A DNA stretch of 64,000 bases, taken from NCBI RefSeq assembly GCF_009600605.1, contig NZ_VWNA01000001.1, forward strand, positions 1 to 64,000. Direction: 5' to 3'. Position 1 is the stretch's first letter. Every line of letters starts with the position of its first letter. The notes beneath the pieces were generated by a model. That model saw nothing but the letters and a program-made list of their open reading frames with translations. It had not been told where the DNA came from and ran no database searches. Both the position numbers and the translations under genes were made by a program. Below are positions 35,207 through 44,006 of the stretch, piece after piece. The DNA is from Segnochrobactrum spirostomi (GTDB lineage Bacteria > Pseudomonadota > Alphaproteobacteria > Rhizobiales > Segnochrobactraceae).

Positions 35207-35639
35207 CCTCTTGGGCGATCGCGTCGCGCAGCTTCGCGCCCGTGGCGGCGATCTCGTCGCGGGGCGCCATCTGGCCGGTGTGGGGCTTCAGGGCCACGCC
35301 GTCGTGGCGGGGGATGACGTGGATGTGGGTGTGGAACACCGTCTGTCCGCTCGCCGGCTCGTTGAACTGCATGATGTTGATGCCGTCCGCGGCGAAGGCG
35401 CGCTTGGCGGCGCGGGCGACCTTGGCGGCGATGCCGATCGCGTAGGCGAGGTCGTCCGGCGCGATGTCGAGGATGTTGCGCGAGGGCGCCTTGGGGATCA
35501 CCAGGGAATGGCCCGGCGCCTGGGGCATCACGTCCATGATCACGACGACGCGGTCGTCCTCATAGACCTTCTCGGACGGGATCTCGCCCCGGAGAATCTT
35601 CGCGAAGACGTTCTGATCGTCGTAGACGGGCGTCGTCAT
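35202..35639 (-). CDS. HIT family protein (Hint-like nucleotide hydrolase)
   Basis: The 145-residue protein has the histidine triad HTHIHVIPR (about residues 99-107) and the family core NVFAKILRGEIPSEKVYEDDRVVVIMDVMPQAPGHSLVIPKAP. Hint-type enzymes split nucleoside phosphoramidates or acyl-adenylates. The physiological substrate here is not known. The ATG at 35639 follows GAGGAG; the extra frame upstream to 35738 is not family-like. It lies downstream of a sulfotransferase gene on the same strand (gap about 90 bp). Confidence 0.92.
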   Translation of the reverse strand: MTTPVYDDQNVFAKILRGEIPSEKVYEDDRVVVIMDVMPQAPGHSLVIPKAPSRNILDIAPDDLAYAIGIAAKVARAAKRAFAADGINIMQFNEPASGQTVFHTHIHVIPRHDGVALKPHTGQMAPRDEIAATGAKLRDAIAQEG

Positions 35640-35727
35640 GGTGGGCTCCTCGGCCTGCCGCCCGCCGCGCGCATTGGCGCGGCCGGGCGATCTCGGAGGC
35701 GCATCTCGCCGTGCCGACCGCGTCGGG

Positions 35728-36498
35728 TCAAGCGGCAATCGGACGCTCGCGGAGCGCGTGCCGCGGCTTGGCGCGGGCCGTGAAGAGGCGCTTGAAGCCG
35801 CTCGTGGCGAAGGCCGGCGCGGCGGTCGAGAGGCCGTCGCGCTGGCGCCCGAGGAAGACCTGGACGGCCTCGGAATAGAGCGCGAGGTCGGGGATATTTT
35901 CCGCGGCGATCGCCGCGCGGGTGGCGCGGTCGACGGTGCCCTTGGTCGCGTTGAGGTTGGCGAAGGCGCGCCGGCCGCCTGGCATCTTCAGGCCGAGCAT
36001 GTCGAGGCCCGCGGCGAAGTGCTCGGTGATGCCGACGAAGCCGAACGCGGCGATCGGCACCCCGCCGACCTGACGGGATTGCAGGTTGCGGATCGCGGCG
36101 TGGCCGGCGAAGCCGCCGACCGACATGGCGCCGCTTGCGACCGTCCGCCCGAGCTTCGACCGCGCACCGGTCTGGTCGTGCAGGAAATGGAAGTGCGAGA
36201 TGGTCCGCTCGATTGGGTCGCGCAGCCAGATCCACCAATGCCGGGGATCGGGCTCGACCTCGGCGAGATCGGCCGCGCCGAAATGGCCGTGAACGACCTG
36301 AATGCCGTCGTCCACCAGCGACCGCACGGCGACCGGGTCGAGCACGTGGGTGCACTCCTTCAGCCGGGGATGGGTGCGCGGATGCTCGCGGCCGTAGGCG
36401 AACGCGACGCGCTTGCCGTAGGTGCGCGCGAGCACCTCGGCGAAGGTCGTGCCGCCGGTCTTCGGGATGTGGATCGAAAAGATCGGATGCTGGCTCAT
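35728..36498 (-). CDS. Sulfotransferase family protein
   Basis: The 256-residue protein has the PAPS-binding signature FSIHIPKTGGTTFAEVL at residues 7-23 (5'-phosphosulfate loop) and WLRDPIERTISHFHFL (about 90-105, 3'-phosphate binding). This is the sulfotransferase-2 / heparan-sulfotransferase-like group that moves sulfate from PAPS to a carbohydrate hydroxyl. In soil and symbiotic alphaproteobacteria such enzymes modify lipids, polysaccharides or signal molecules; the acceptor is unknown here. No signal peptide, so it is cytosolic or at the inner membrane face. Confidence 0.8.
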   Translation of the reverse strand: MSQHPIFSIHIPKTGGTTFAEVLARTYGKRVAFAYGREHPRTHPRLKECTHVLDPVAVRSLVDDGIQVVHGHFGAADLAEVEPDPRHWWIWLRDPIERTISHFHFLHDQTGARSKLGRTVASGAMSVGGFAGHAAIRNLQSRQVGGVPIAAFGFVGITEHFAAGLDMLGLKMPGGRRAFANLNATKGTVDRATRAAIAAENIPDLALYSEAVQVFLGRQRDGLSTAAPAFATSGFKRLFTARAKPRHALRERPIAA

Positions 36499-36635
36499 CG
36501 GGCGAATCGGCAGGGGTGGGCGCAGGCCGAACGGACGGGCGGGGAAGGCGCCGGCCGGCCGGGCTGCCGGAAAACCGTCGCGGTGAGGGCGCGTCCGCCC
36601 CGCCGCCGGTCCCCCTTATGGAGCGCCCTTATGCT

Positions 36636-37877
36636 TTAATTTTCCTTACGGAAGGGCCCGTGCTCGGCGAGGAATTCGGTTTCCTCTTCGACCATCGCCC
36701 GCTCGCGGACGAGGAAGGAGGCGACCGCGTCGCGCAAGCCCGGATGGGCGATCCAATGGGCCGAGCGGGTGAGGGTGGCGCGGTAGCCGCGCGCGGCCTT
36801 GTGTTCACCCTGGGCGCCTGCCTCGACGCGGCTCAGCCCGTGGGCGATCGCGTAATCCACCGCCTGATGGTAGCAGACCTCAAAATGCAGGAAGGGATGC
36901 TCCTCGAGCGCGCCCCAATAGCGGCCATAGAGGGCATCCGAGCCGATGAGGTTCAAGGCGCCGGCGATCGGCCGCCCGTCGCGATAGGCGAAGATCAGGA
37001 GCACCCGCTCCGCCATGCGCTCGCCGAGGAGGGAGAAGAAGCGGCGGTTGAGATAAGGCGTGCCCCATTTGCGGCTGCCCGTATCCATGTAGAACGCGAA
37101 GAAGGCGTCCCAATGGGCCTCGGTCAGGTCGGCACCGGTGTGCCAGCGGATTTCGATGCCGTCGGCGAGCGCGTCGCGCCGCTCGCGCTTGACCTGCTTG
37201 CGCTTGCGCGAGGCGAACGTCGCCAGAAAGTCGTCGAAGCTGCCGAAGCCCTCGTTGTACCAGTGGAATTGCCGGTCGAGCCGAGGCAGCCAGCCGGCCT
37301 CGACCAAGGTCGCCCATTCGTCCTCTTCCGGAAAGGTGACGTGGACCGACGAAGCGTCGCGCTGGGCGGCGAGGGCTTGGAGGCCTTGGGCGAGGACGCG
37401 CCGCTTGCAATCCGCCTCGGGCCCACAGCCCACCAGGAGGCGCGGGCCGGTCGCCGGCGTGAACGGCACCGAGACCTGCACCTTCGGATAATAATGCCCG
37501 CCGGCGCGCTCGAAGGCGTCCGCCCAGCCCCAATCGAAGACATATTCGCCCTGGGAATGGGATTTCAGATAAGCCGGCACCGCCGCCGCGAGGCCGCCGT
37601 CCGGGCTCTGGAGCAGCAGGTGCTGCGGCACCCAGCCGGCCCGGCGCCCGACCGTCCCCGCCGCCTCGAGCGCTTCAAGAAAAGCATGGCAGACAAACGG
37701 ATTGAACGGGTTTTCTAGCGATTCACTTCCGGTCGCCTCGAGCCGCCCGTGGGCGCCGAGCCGCCAGCCGGGATTGGCGAGCGCGTCCCAGTCCGTGGCC
37801 GGCACGGCCGCCAGGGAGGGGGCGATCGCGAGCTTCACCTCGTGGGTCGCGGTCATGTCGTCGCTTCGGTCGCGCAT
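36636..37877 (-). CDS. FemAB-like acyltransferase (GNAT fold, PF04339 type)
   Basis: The 413-residue protein matches the peptidogalycan/FemAB-like group (DUF482): NPFNPFVCHAFLEALEAAGTVG, GWADAFERAGGHYYPKVQVSVPFTPATGPRLL, HVTFPEEDEW, FHWYNEGFGSFDDFLATFASRKRKQVKRERR and GRYWGALEEHPFLHFEVCYHQAVDYAIAHGL. The fold has duplicated GNAT domains and probably transfers an aminoacyl or acyl group to a cell-envelope acceptor; no member of this branch has a firmly known reaction. ATG 37877 has GGAG 9 nt upstream; a second ATG at 37856 is possible. Confidence 0.85.
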   Translation of the reverse strand: MRDRSDDMTATHEVKLAIAPSLAAVPATDWDALANPGWRLGAHGRLEATGSESLENPFNPFVCHAFLEALEAAGTVGRRAGWVPQHLLLQSPDGGLAAAVPAYLKSHSQGEYVFDWGWADAFERAGGHYYPKVQVSVPFTPATGPRLLVGCGPEADCKRRVLAQGLQALAAQRDASSVHVTFPEEDEWATLVEAGWLPRLDRQFHWYNEGFGSFDDFLATFASRKRKQVKRERRDALADGIEIRWHTGADLTEAHWDAFFAFYMDTGSRKWGTPYLNRRFFSLLGERMAERVLLIFAYRDGRPIAGALNLIGSDALYGRYWGALEEHPFLHFEVCYHQAVDYAIAHGLSRVEAGAQGEHKAARGYRATLTRSAHWIAHPGLRDAVASFLVRERAMVEEETEFLAEHGPFRKEN

Positions 37878-37948
37878 CCGTCCGAACTCCGGCCGGTGCG
37901 GGAGGAAAGGCAGCCGGCTCCCTCAGTTTAGGTCGCCGGACGGCCATC

Positions 37949-38722
37949 TCAAGGCGTGGGGACGAAACCTTCGAAGATCATCTGGTCGGCGTTCGCCTGC
38001 GCCACCGCGCGCTCGCCCGGCGTGCGCACCGTCCAGGTGAGCAGCGGAACGCGGAAAAACTTGCGCAGCAGCAGCGGCGTGATCATCGGCAGCGCGTGGA
38101 CGTCGTAGGCGACGAAGGCCGGGCGCGTGCGCGGGGCGTGGAGGAGATGGCGCAGGCCGAACCGCTCGATCAGGCTGAGGCCGGGATAATCCCGCGCGTC
38201 GGTGGCGCGGTCGGCCACGATGCCGTGCGGCCGGGTCGGCGCGGCGCGCGGCAGTTCCTCGACGATGTCGGGATCGAACGACATCAGCGCGACGGGGCCG
38301 GCATAGGTCTCGATCACCGCCGCGACGCGCTCGATGAGGGCGCGGTTGACGGCGCGGCCGCGCCCACCCTTGGCCCAGGTGCTCTTGAGCTCGATGACGA
38401 GCGGCACCCGGCCGGCGATGAGGGCGAGGAGCTCGCCGAGGGTCGGGATGCGGGCGTCGGTGCCCTTGAGGGTCAGCCCGGCGAGATCGGCCGCGCTAAG
38501 CGCCGTGACCGGGCCGCTCGCGTTGGTCAGGCGCTCCAAGGTGTCGTCGTGGAACACCATCGCCTCGCCGTCCGACGAGAGGCCCACGTCGCATTCGATC
38601 GAAAAGCGGTGTTCGATCGCCGCGGCGGCGGCCGGCAGCGTGTTTTCGAGCCGGCCGGCGGCGACGTCGTGGAGACCGCGATGGGCGATCGGACGGGCGG
38701 TCAACCAGGCGAACTCAGGCAT
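37949..38722 (-). CDS. Glycerophosphodiester phosphodiesterase
   Basis: The 257-residue GDPD enzyme hydrolyses glycerophosphodiesters to glycerol-3-phosphate and an alcohol. The catalytic and metal residues are visible in PIAHRGLHDVAAGRLENTLPA, SIECDVGLSSDGEAMVFHDDTLERLT and PLVIELKST. It has no signal peptide, so it resembles cytoplasmic UgpQ. It lies 34 bp downstream of a RidA-family gene and GGAG precedes the ATG at 38722, so the two are probably one operon. Confidence 0.92.
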   Translation of the reverse strand: MPEFAWLTARPIAHRGLHDVAAGRLENTLPAAAAAIEHRFSIECDVGLSSDGEAMVFHDDTLERLTNASGPVTALSAADLAGLTLKGTDARIPTLGELLALIAGRVPLVIELKSTWAKGGRGRAVNRALIERVAAVIETYAGPVALMSFDPDIVEELPRAAPTRPHGIVADRATDARDYPGLSLIERFGLRHLLHAPRTRPAFVAYDVHALPMITPLLLRKFFRVPLLTWTVRTPGERAVAQANADQMIFEGFVPTP

Positions 38723-38756
38723 GTCGTTCTCCTTCGCGGCCGTCCGCACGGATCGA

Positions 38757-39221
38757 TCAGGCGACTTCCAGGATAGCCTCGACTTCGACGGGCGCGCCGA
38801 AGGGCAGGGCGGCGACGCCGACCGCGGAGCGGGCATGGCGGCCGCGATCGCCGAGCGCCGAGACGAGGAGGTCGGAGGCGCCGTTGACGACCTTCGGCTG
38901 GTCGCCGAAATCGGGCGTCGAGGCGACGAAGCCAACGATCTTCACGACGCGCACGATCTTCTCGAGATCGCCGAGCGCGGCCTTCGCCTGGGCGAGCACG
39001 TTGACGGCACAGAGGTGGGCCGCGGCGCGCGCCTCATCCACATCGACGTCGGCGCCGCAGGTGCCGCGATACCGCAAGCCTTCCGAATCGAGAGGAAGCT
39101 GGCCGGAGATGTAGAGATGGTTGCCAGTCCGGACCGCGGGCACGTAGTTTGCGACCGGGGTGGCGGGCGTCGGCAGGACGATGCCAAGGGCGGCGAGACG
39201 GGCTTCCGCAGTCTCCGACAT
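38757..39221 (-). CDS. RidA/YjgF/Rid family protein
   Basis: The 154-residue protein is of the larger Rid subgroup: MSETAEARLAALGIVLPTPATPVANYVPAVRTGNHLYISGQLPLD, DVDEARAAAHLCAVNVLAQAKAALGDL and RHARSAVGVAALPFGAPVEVEAIL. The arginine in RSAVGVAALP corresponds to the deaminase-site arginine of RidA, which removes reactive enamine/imine intermediates of PLP enzymes. The ATG at 39221 follows GAGGAG. It is first in a two-gene operon with the GDPD gene. Confidence 0.92.
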   Translation of the reverse strand: MSETAEARLAALGIVLPTPATPVANYVPAVRTGNHLYISGQLPLDSEGLRYRGTCGADVDVDEARAAAHLCAVNVLAQAKAALGDLEKIVRVVKIVGFVASTPDFGDQPKVVNGASDLLVSALGDRGRHARSAVGVAALPFGAPVEVEAILEVA

Positions 39222-39402
39222 AAGCGGGCTCCTCAATTTGGGGTCTGCCCGTCATGGCGGAATTTGCAAATCGCTGCAACTGTCGCATCCTAGGCGCGGT
39301 GATCACGCGCCGTCATCGTTCCGCCTCCCTCGGATGCGAACGGCAGAAGGCCGAACGGATCGACCGGACGGGGCTGGATCAGGGCTTGGCAGGGAATTCG
39401 TG

Positions 39403-40302
39403 ATGGCGTCGGTTCAAGTCTGGCGGGTCGGTTCGGCCATACGGCGGGTCGCCGTGCGCGTTTTGGGAACGGCCGGTCTTCTGCTGTTGATGGCGGCGAC
39501 GGCGCTGCCGGCGTGGGCGGGCGCGGACCCGGCGGTCTCCGCCTTTGCGCCGCATCGGGCCGTCTACGACCTCTCCCTCGGCGACACGAGCGACGACGGC
39601 TCCGTCAACGACGTGTCGGGCCGCATGGTGTTCGAGTTCACCGGCTCGGCCTGCGACGGCTTCACGGTCAATTTCCGTATGGTGACCCGCGTCGAGGACG
39701 ACGACGGCACCACGCGCACCACCGACCTCAGAACCTCGAGCTTCGAGGGCGGCGAGGCGAACGAATATCAGTTTCTGACTCAGAGCTTCGTCGATCAGCA
39801 GAAGAGCGACGAGACCAAGGGCGTCGCCAAGCGCGAGCACGGCGAGGTGCTCGTCGATCTCGTCCAGCCGGCGAAGAAGCGCGAGGAGCTCGCCAAGGGC
39901 GTCGTCTTCCCGACCCAGCATCTCGCCCGCCTGATCGAGGCGGCGGAGAAGGGCGAGACGGTCGTTCAAGCCGACCTCTACGACGGCTCCGACGACGGCG
40001 AGCAGGTCTATGCGACGACGGCCTTCATCGGCAAGGAAGTGACCGGCCCGGACCCGGACGACGGCGACGATGCGAAAGCCGTCGCGAACCTCAAGGGCAT
40101 CCGCCACTGGCCGATCCGGCTCAGCTATTTCGACCCCGTCGAGGGGCATTCCGGCGAACAGACGCCGAGCTACCAGATGTCGTTCCTGCTCTATGCGAAC
40201 GGCGTCACCCGGCGGCTGAAGCTCGATTACGGCGACTTCGTCGTGGACAGCAAGCTGACCCAGCTCGACCTGCTGCCGACCGCCAAGGATTGCACGAAGT
40301 AA
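39403..40302 (+). CDS. eipB: Cell-envelope integrity protein EipB (DUF1849)
   Basis: The 299-residue periplasmic protein has a signal peptide (cleavage near 39, LPAWAG) and the DUF1849 core: PHRAVYDLSLG, GRMVFEFTGSACDGFTVNFRMVTRV, FPTQHLARLIEAAEKGETVVQADLYDGSDDGEQVYATTAFIG and RLSYFDPVEGHSGEQTPSYQMSFLLYANGVTRRLKLDYGDFVV. In Brucella EipB forms a spiral beta-shell needed for envelope stability, with a disulfide between two conserved cysteines; here only C84 and C297 match that pair. AGGGA precedes the ATG at 39403. Confidence 0.93.
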   Translation: MASVQVWRVGSAIRRVAVRVLGTAGLLLLMAATALPAWAGADPAVSAFAPHRAVYDLSLGDTSDDGSVNDVSGRMVFEFTGSACDGFTVNFRMVTRVEDDDGTTRTTDLRTSSFEGGEANEYQFLTQSFVDQQKSDETKGVAKREHGEVLVDLVQPAKKREELAKGVVFPTQHLARLIEAAEKGETVVQADLYDGSDDGEQVYATTAFIGKEVTGPDPDDGDDAKAVANLKGIRHWPIRLSYFDPVEGHSGEQTPSYQMSFLLYANGVTRRLKLDYGDFVVDSKLTQLDLLPTAKDCTK

Positions 40303-40395
40303 GTGGACGGCGCGAAGGCGGCCCGCTGCAAACGCAGCGTGGATCGAACCATATGCGATGGCGCTGGCTGCAAACGGGGCCTGCGTATCCGTGCG

Positions 40396-41703
40396 TCAGT
40401 CCCGCCGGCCGCGTCCGCTCTGGCCGAAGGTCAGGCCGATCTCGACGGCGGATCGGCCGAACTTGTCGCGGATCGCGTCCATCGCCCGCTCCGCCTTGGC
40501 GCGCTTGGTCTGGCCGACATCGACGAGATCGCCCGGGTCCGCCGTCGCGCCGGCCGAGAGATCCGACACGGTGACGCCGATCAGCCGGTAGGCGCGGTCC
40601 GGCTCGCGGGCGAGCAGGTCGATCGCGGCGCGGTGGATTCGGTCGGCGAGCTGGGTCGGGTCGCCGATTTGGCGAGCCCGCGTCAGCAGGCGGAAATCCG
40701 GCGTCTTCATCTTGAGCGTCACTGTGTGCCCGGCGAGGTCCGCCGCCTTCAGGCGCCGCGACACGGTTTCCGACAGCACCCTGAGCGTCGCCGACAGGTG
40801 GGCGCGGTCGGCGACGTCGGTGTCGAAGGTCGTTTCCGCGCCGACGCTCTTGCGCTGGCCCTCCGGGGTCACCTTGCGCTCGTCGATGCCGCGGGCAAGC
40901 GCGTGGAGCTTCAGGCCGTAGGCGCCGACGAGGCGCACCAGGTTGGCCGGATCCGCGGCGGCGATGGCGCCGAGCGAGGAGAGGCCGGCCTGGGCGAGCC
41001 GCGCCGCAGCGGCCTTACCGACACCCGGCAGCATGGTTGGCGGCTGGCCGGCGAGGAAATCGACTGCCTCGGCCCGCCCGATGACGGAAAAGCCACGCGG
41101 CTTGTCGAGATCCGAGGCGATCTTCGCGAGAAATTTCGCGTACGAAAGCCCGACCGAGACGGTGATGCCGATCTCGTTCTCCACCGCCTTGGCGAAGCGG
41201 GCGAGCGTCTCGGCGGGCGTCGCGCGGTGGAGTTGCTCCGTGCCGGAAAGGTCGAGGAAGGCCTCGTCGATCGAGATCGGCTCCACGAGCGGTGTCAGCG
41301 CCAGCATCATCTCGCGAACCTGCCGGCCGACGGCGGAATATTTCTCCATGTTCGGCCGGATCACGACCGCGTCGGGGCAAAGCTCGCGCGCCTTGAACAT
41401 CGGCATCGCCGAACGCACACCCGATATCCGGGCGATGTAGCAGGCGGTGGAGACGACGCCGCGCCGCCCGCCGCCTATGATCACAGGCTTGTCGCGTAGG
41501 CTCGGATCGTCGCGCTTCTCGATCGTCGCATAGAACGCGTCGCAATCGACGTGGGCGATGGAAAGGCGGTCGAGTTCTGGATGGCGCAGGCGGCGTGGAC
41601 TTCCGCAATGCGGGCAGCGCCGATCAAGCACCGGGCTGCGCGTCAGGCAATCCCGGCACAAGGCGGCATCGGCGAGGGATGCGTGCGGACCGGCGGGTGC
41701 CAT
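40396..41703 (-). CDS. dinB: DNA polymerase IV with N-terminal zinc ribbon
   Basis: The 435-residue Y-family polymerase copies past lesions. The catalytic core is complete: [50 protein letters not shown], then [10 protein letters not shown] and the little-finger domain. Before it lie about 45 residues with two zinc-binding pairs, C16-x2-C19 and C30-x2-C33, an extension found in alphaproteobacterial DinB proteins and of unknown purpose. It lies downstream of a DUF3572 gene on the same strand after a 50-bp gap. I saw no LexA box upstream. Confidence 0.95.
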   Translation of the reverse strand: MAPAGPHASLADAALCRDCLTRSPVLDRRCPHCGSPRRLRHPELDRLSIAHVDCDAFYATIEKRDDPSLRDKPVIIGGGRRGVVSTACYIARISGVRSAMPMFKARELCPDAVVIRPNMEKYSAVGRQVREMMLALTPLVEPISIDEAFLDLSGTEQLHRATPAETLARFAKAVENEIGITVSVGLSYAKFLAKIASDLDKPRGFSVIGRAEAVDFLAGQPPTMLPGVGKAAAARLAQAGLSSLGAIAAADPANLVRLVGAYGLKLHALARGIDERKVTPEGQRKSVGAETTFDTDVADRAHLSATLRVLSETVSRRLKAADLAGHTVTLKMKTPDFRLLTRARQIGDPTQLADRIHRAAIDLLAREPDRAYRLIGVTVSDLSAGATADPGDLVDVGQTKRAKAERAMDAIRDKFGRSAVEIGLTFGQSGRGRRD

Positions 41704-41753
41704 CGGCGCCGTGTCGATGTCCTCTGCGACGGCCCTGTGCCGTCCGGCGAAGC

Positions 41754-42068
41754 CTAAGCCCCGAAATCGTATCCGACAACGCGGCCGAGGGCGATCCGGG
41801 CGGACTCGACCCTGGCCGGCGTCAGCCCTTCCGTCTCGGCGAAGGCGAAGAGGAGGGATTCGTCGGCCGCGATGTGTTCGAGCACCGCCGACAGGAAACC
41901 TGGCGTGCCGGCCGCTTCCCGCAGCGTCTCGGGGCTCAGCCCGGCGAGGGAAAGGAACCGCTCGAGCCGCTCCGGCTCTCCGGCGAGAAATCGGAGCCCC
42001 GCGATCGCCACGGCCTCGGCATCGGCGGCCATCGTCGGTTTACCATAGGGAGCGTGCGTTCTTGCCAT
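41754..42068 (-). CDS. DUF3572 family protein
   Basis: The 104-residue protein matches DUF3572: [82 protein letters not shown]. The function is unknown. It commonly sits between dinB and divK in Rhizobiales, as here (dinB downstream on the same strand, divK divergent). The ATG at 42068 is chosen over the frame to 42206, which runs into divK. Confidence 0.88.
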   Translation of the reverse strand: MARTHAPYGKPTMAADAEAVAIAGLRFLAGEPERLERFLSLAGLSPETLREAAGTPGFLSAVLEHIAADESLLFAFAETEGLTPARVESARIALGRVVGYDFGA

Positions 42069-42162
42069 GTTTGCGGGACCTTGTTTCGCTCTGTTCCAGT
42101 GCCACCTATGATCCCTGCCGGGCGCGGGGCGATGCGCGACCGGTGCGCGCAGTGAGGGCCCG

Positions 42163-42531
42163 ATGGCGAAGACCGTTCTGATCGTGGAAGACAACGAGCT
42201 CAACATGAAGCTCTTTCACGATCTTTTGGAGGCCCACGGCTATCGGACGCTCCAGAGCAACCACGGGCGCGAGGCGATCGAGATGGTGCGCGAGCATCGC
42301 CCGGACCTCGTCATCATGGATATCCAGTTGCCGGAGGTCTCCGGCCTCGAGGTGACGAAGCAGATCAAGGCCGACCCGAACTTGAAGCGGATCCCGGTCG
42401 TCGCTGTTACCGCCTTCGCCATGAAGGGCGACGAGGAACGCATCCGCGAAGGCGGCTGCGAGGCCTACATGTCGAAGCCGATCTCCGTCGCCAAGTTCAT
42501 GGAGACGGTGCGGGGCTTCCTCGGCGAGTGA
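42163..42531 (+). CDS. divK: Single-domain response regulator DivK
   Basis: The 122-residue receiver-only protein has the phosphorylation aspartate at D53 ([12 protein letters not shown]), acidic pocket residues in VEDNE, the T in [11 protein letters not shown] and K in MSKPIS. DivK controls cell polarity and CtrA activity in alphaproteobacteria, under PleC and DivJ kinases. The sequence [31 protein letters not shown] is highly typical. The ATG at 42163 starts it. pleD, which usually follows in this order, is missing and rpmG comes next on the opposite strand. Confidence 0.95.
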   Translation: MAKTVLIVEDNELNMKLFHDLLEAHGYRTLQSNHGREAIEMVREHRPDLVIMDIQLPEVSGLEVTKQIKADPNLKRIPVVAVTAFAMKGDEERIREGGCEAYMSKPISVAKFMETVRGFLGE

Positions 42532-42586
42532 TCCAAGGCGCCGCCCCGGGACGAATCGCTCGGAGCCGGTCCTGATCGCAGGCAAA

Positions 42587-42620
42587 GAAAAAGCGCGCGG
42601 AGCGGGGCTCGGCGCGCTTT
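42587..42620. terminator. Bidirectional terminator between divK and rpmG
   Basis: AAAGCGCGC (42590-42598) and GCGCGCTTT (42612-42620) pair across a 13-nt loop, with an A-run on the left that becomes a T-run for the minus-strand rpmG. Confidence 0.8.
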
Positions 42621-42656
42621 CGATGGTGAGGCGGCGCGTCGATCGCGCCGCGCCGA

Positions 42657-42824
42657 TCACTTGATCTTGGCTTCGCGGAACTCGACGTGCTTCTTCGCAA
42701 CGGGGTCGTACTTCCGCTGCGTCATCTTCTCGGTCATCGTGCGGGAGTTCTTCTTCGTGACATAGAAGAAGCCGGTGTCCGCGGACGAGACGAGCTTGAT
42801 CTTGATCGTAGTAGCCTTGGCCAT
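42657..42824 (-). CDS. rpmG: 50S ribosomal protein L33
   Basis: A 55-residue gene, short enough to be missed by ORF cut-offs. The translation starts [20 protein letters not shown] and continues [20 protein letters not shown] and [15 protein letters not shown], a complete L33 of the cysteine-free proteobacterial type. It is a component of the large ribosomal subunit near the E site. The ATG is at 42824 and the stop TGA at 42657. A strong terminator follows downstream. In many Rhizobiales divK-pleD-rpmG are contiguous. Confidence 0.97.
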   Translation of the reverse strand: MAKATTIKIKLVSSADTGFFYVTKKNSRTMTEKMTQRKYDPVAKKHVEFREAKIK

Positions 42825-42828
42825 AGCG

Positions 42829-43149
42829 CCAAATCCCTAAATTGTCGGGCTGCGCCCGGATGGTCGGAGCCCTTTCCGCGCCGTTCCGTTGAACGGCCTG
42901 GAAAGAGCTCCAGGTTCGAAGCTGCTCCGCGCGGCAGGCGGCTCCAACCGGAACGCATCCTTCGGCGGTGACATCTGAACGACGCTATCGAGCGACACCG
43001 ACCGAAGATCGGCATCCCGGGTCCGGCGCCAAATGTCCGAATGAGCGCGGAAACTGACGGAACGGCGTCCGAAAGTCAAGCGCGGAGCCGCGCGCCGTGC
43101 GCCCGAATGGGGGAGGGCGCACCGGCCCGCCGCCGTCGGGGTGCGCCCG
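42829..43149. other. Intergenic region upstream of rpmG with two hairpins
   Basis: About 320 bp without a gene. It holds the leader and promoter of rpmG on the minus strand. Two inverted repeats are visible: CGGGC-TGC-GCCCG (42846-42858) and GCCGTTC-CGTT-GAACGGC (42880-42897). They could be leader hairpins; no T-run follows. Confidence 0.55.
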
Positions 43150-43800
43150 TCAGCCGGCGATCCCGAGCGGGTTGGCATCCGGCGCTGTCATTTGGTCTTG
43201 ATAGGCTTTTTCCGCCCGCGCGGAGCGCGCATCGCGCTGGCGGTCCGCGGCTTCCGCGCCGCCCGGTGTGACGGACTTGCCGATCGGCTCCTTATCGATG
43301 GGGCCTTTGGCGTCGCTGACGTCGCCGGCCGGGCTCGACAGCGCGACGGTCAGGGCGTGGCGCACGCTCTGGGACAGCGACCCGCTCGCGCTCAGCGCGG
43401 CATCGGAATCACCCCGAGAGAGGGCGTCGGCGAGGGTGTTCACGTCGTCCCGGACGTCGTTGAGCGAACCATCGCGGGAGTCGGGCGCCGCGGAGGTCGG
43501 CGACGGGGGGCGGGCGTCCGCGGCGTCCACGCTCGCCTTGAGGGTCGAGACGTCGATCAGGGCCGCCGGTTTGCGGGTGGCGCTCGCGGTGTCGTCGCTG
43601 GCGGAGATTTCGCTCACCGCCTGCTGGGCTTGGAGGTCCGCGATCTGCTGCGTGTCGCGGTCGACGATTGCCTGCTGGGTCTTGGCCGCGGCGGCATCGC
43701 GGGCTTTTTGTGCCTCTTCGAGCGCCTTGAGGGCGGCGTCACGCTCGCGCGTCAGGGCGTCGAGTTTCGCGGCGGAAACGGAGGACACGCTTGTGGACAT
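43150..43800 (-). CDS. Unknown coiled-coil protein
   Basis: A 216-residue protein I do not recognise. Residues 15-65 form a coiled coil rich in A, E, K, Q, R, D (LDALTRERDAALKALEEAQKARDAAAAK...), and the rest is low-complexity and likely disordered, ending in ARAEKAYQDQMTAPDANPLG. There is no signal peptide, membrane segment or catalytic motif. The ATG at 43800 is supported by GAGG upstream. The AEKAYQDQM tail resembles small phage-tail-like or structural proteins only vaguely, so I give no function. It lies between rpmG and an ABC transporter on the opposite strand. Confidence 0.6.
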   Translation of the reverse strand: MSTSVSSVSAAKLDALTRERDAALKALEEAQKARDAAAAKTQQAIVDRDTQQIADLQAQQAVSEISASDDTASATRKPAALIDVSTLKASVDAADARPPSPTSAAPDSRDGSLNDVRDDVNTLADALSRGDSDAALSASGSLSQSVRHALTVALSSPAGDVSDAKGPIDKEPIGKSVTPGGAEAADRQRDARSARAEKAYQDQMTAPDANPLGIAG

Positions 43801-44006
43801 GGCTCGCCTCACTTCGGCCTGCGCACAGCCCCCGTGCGCGGCGATGATCCGCCCCCGCTCAAGAGGTGTGCAGTGAAGCTTGCGCGAAGCTGCCGCGGCC
43901 CGGCCGTCCGTGGCGGCGCGCTCGGCACGGAAGTGTCACGCTACTGTCGTCGAGCCGGGTTACGCGATGCCGGATAACGATAATTTTCGTGAAGGCTGGG
44001 GGTGCC

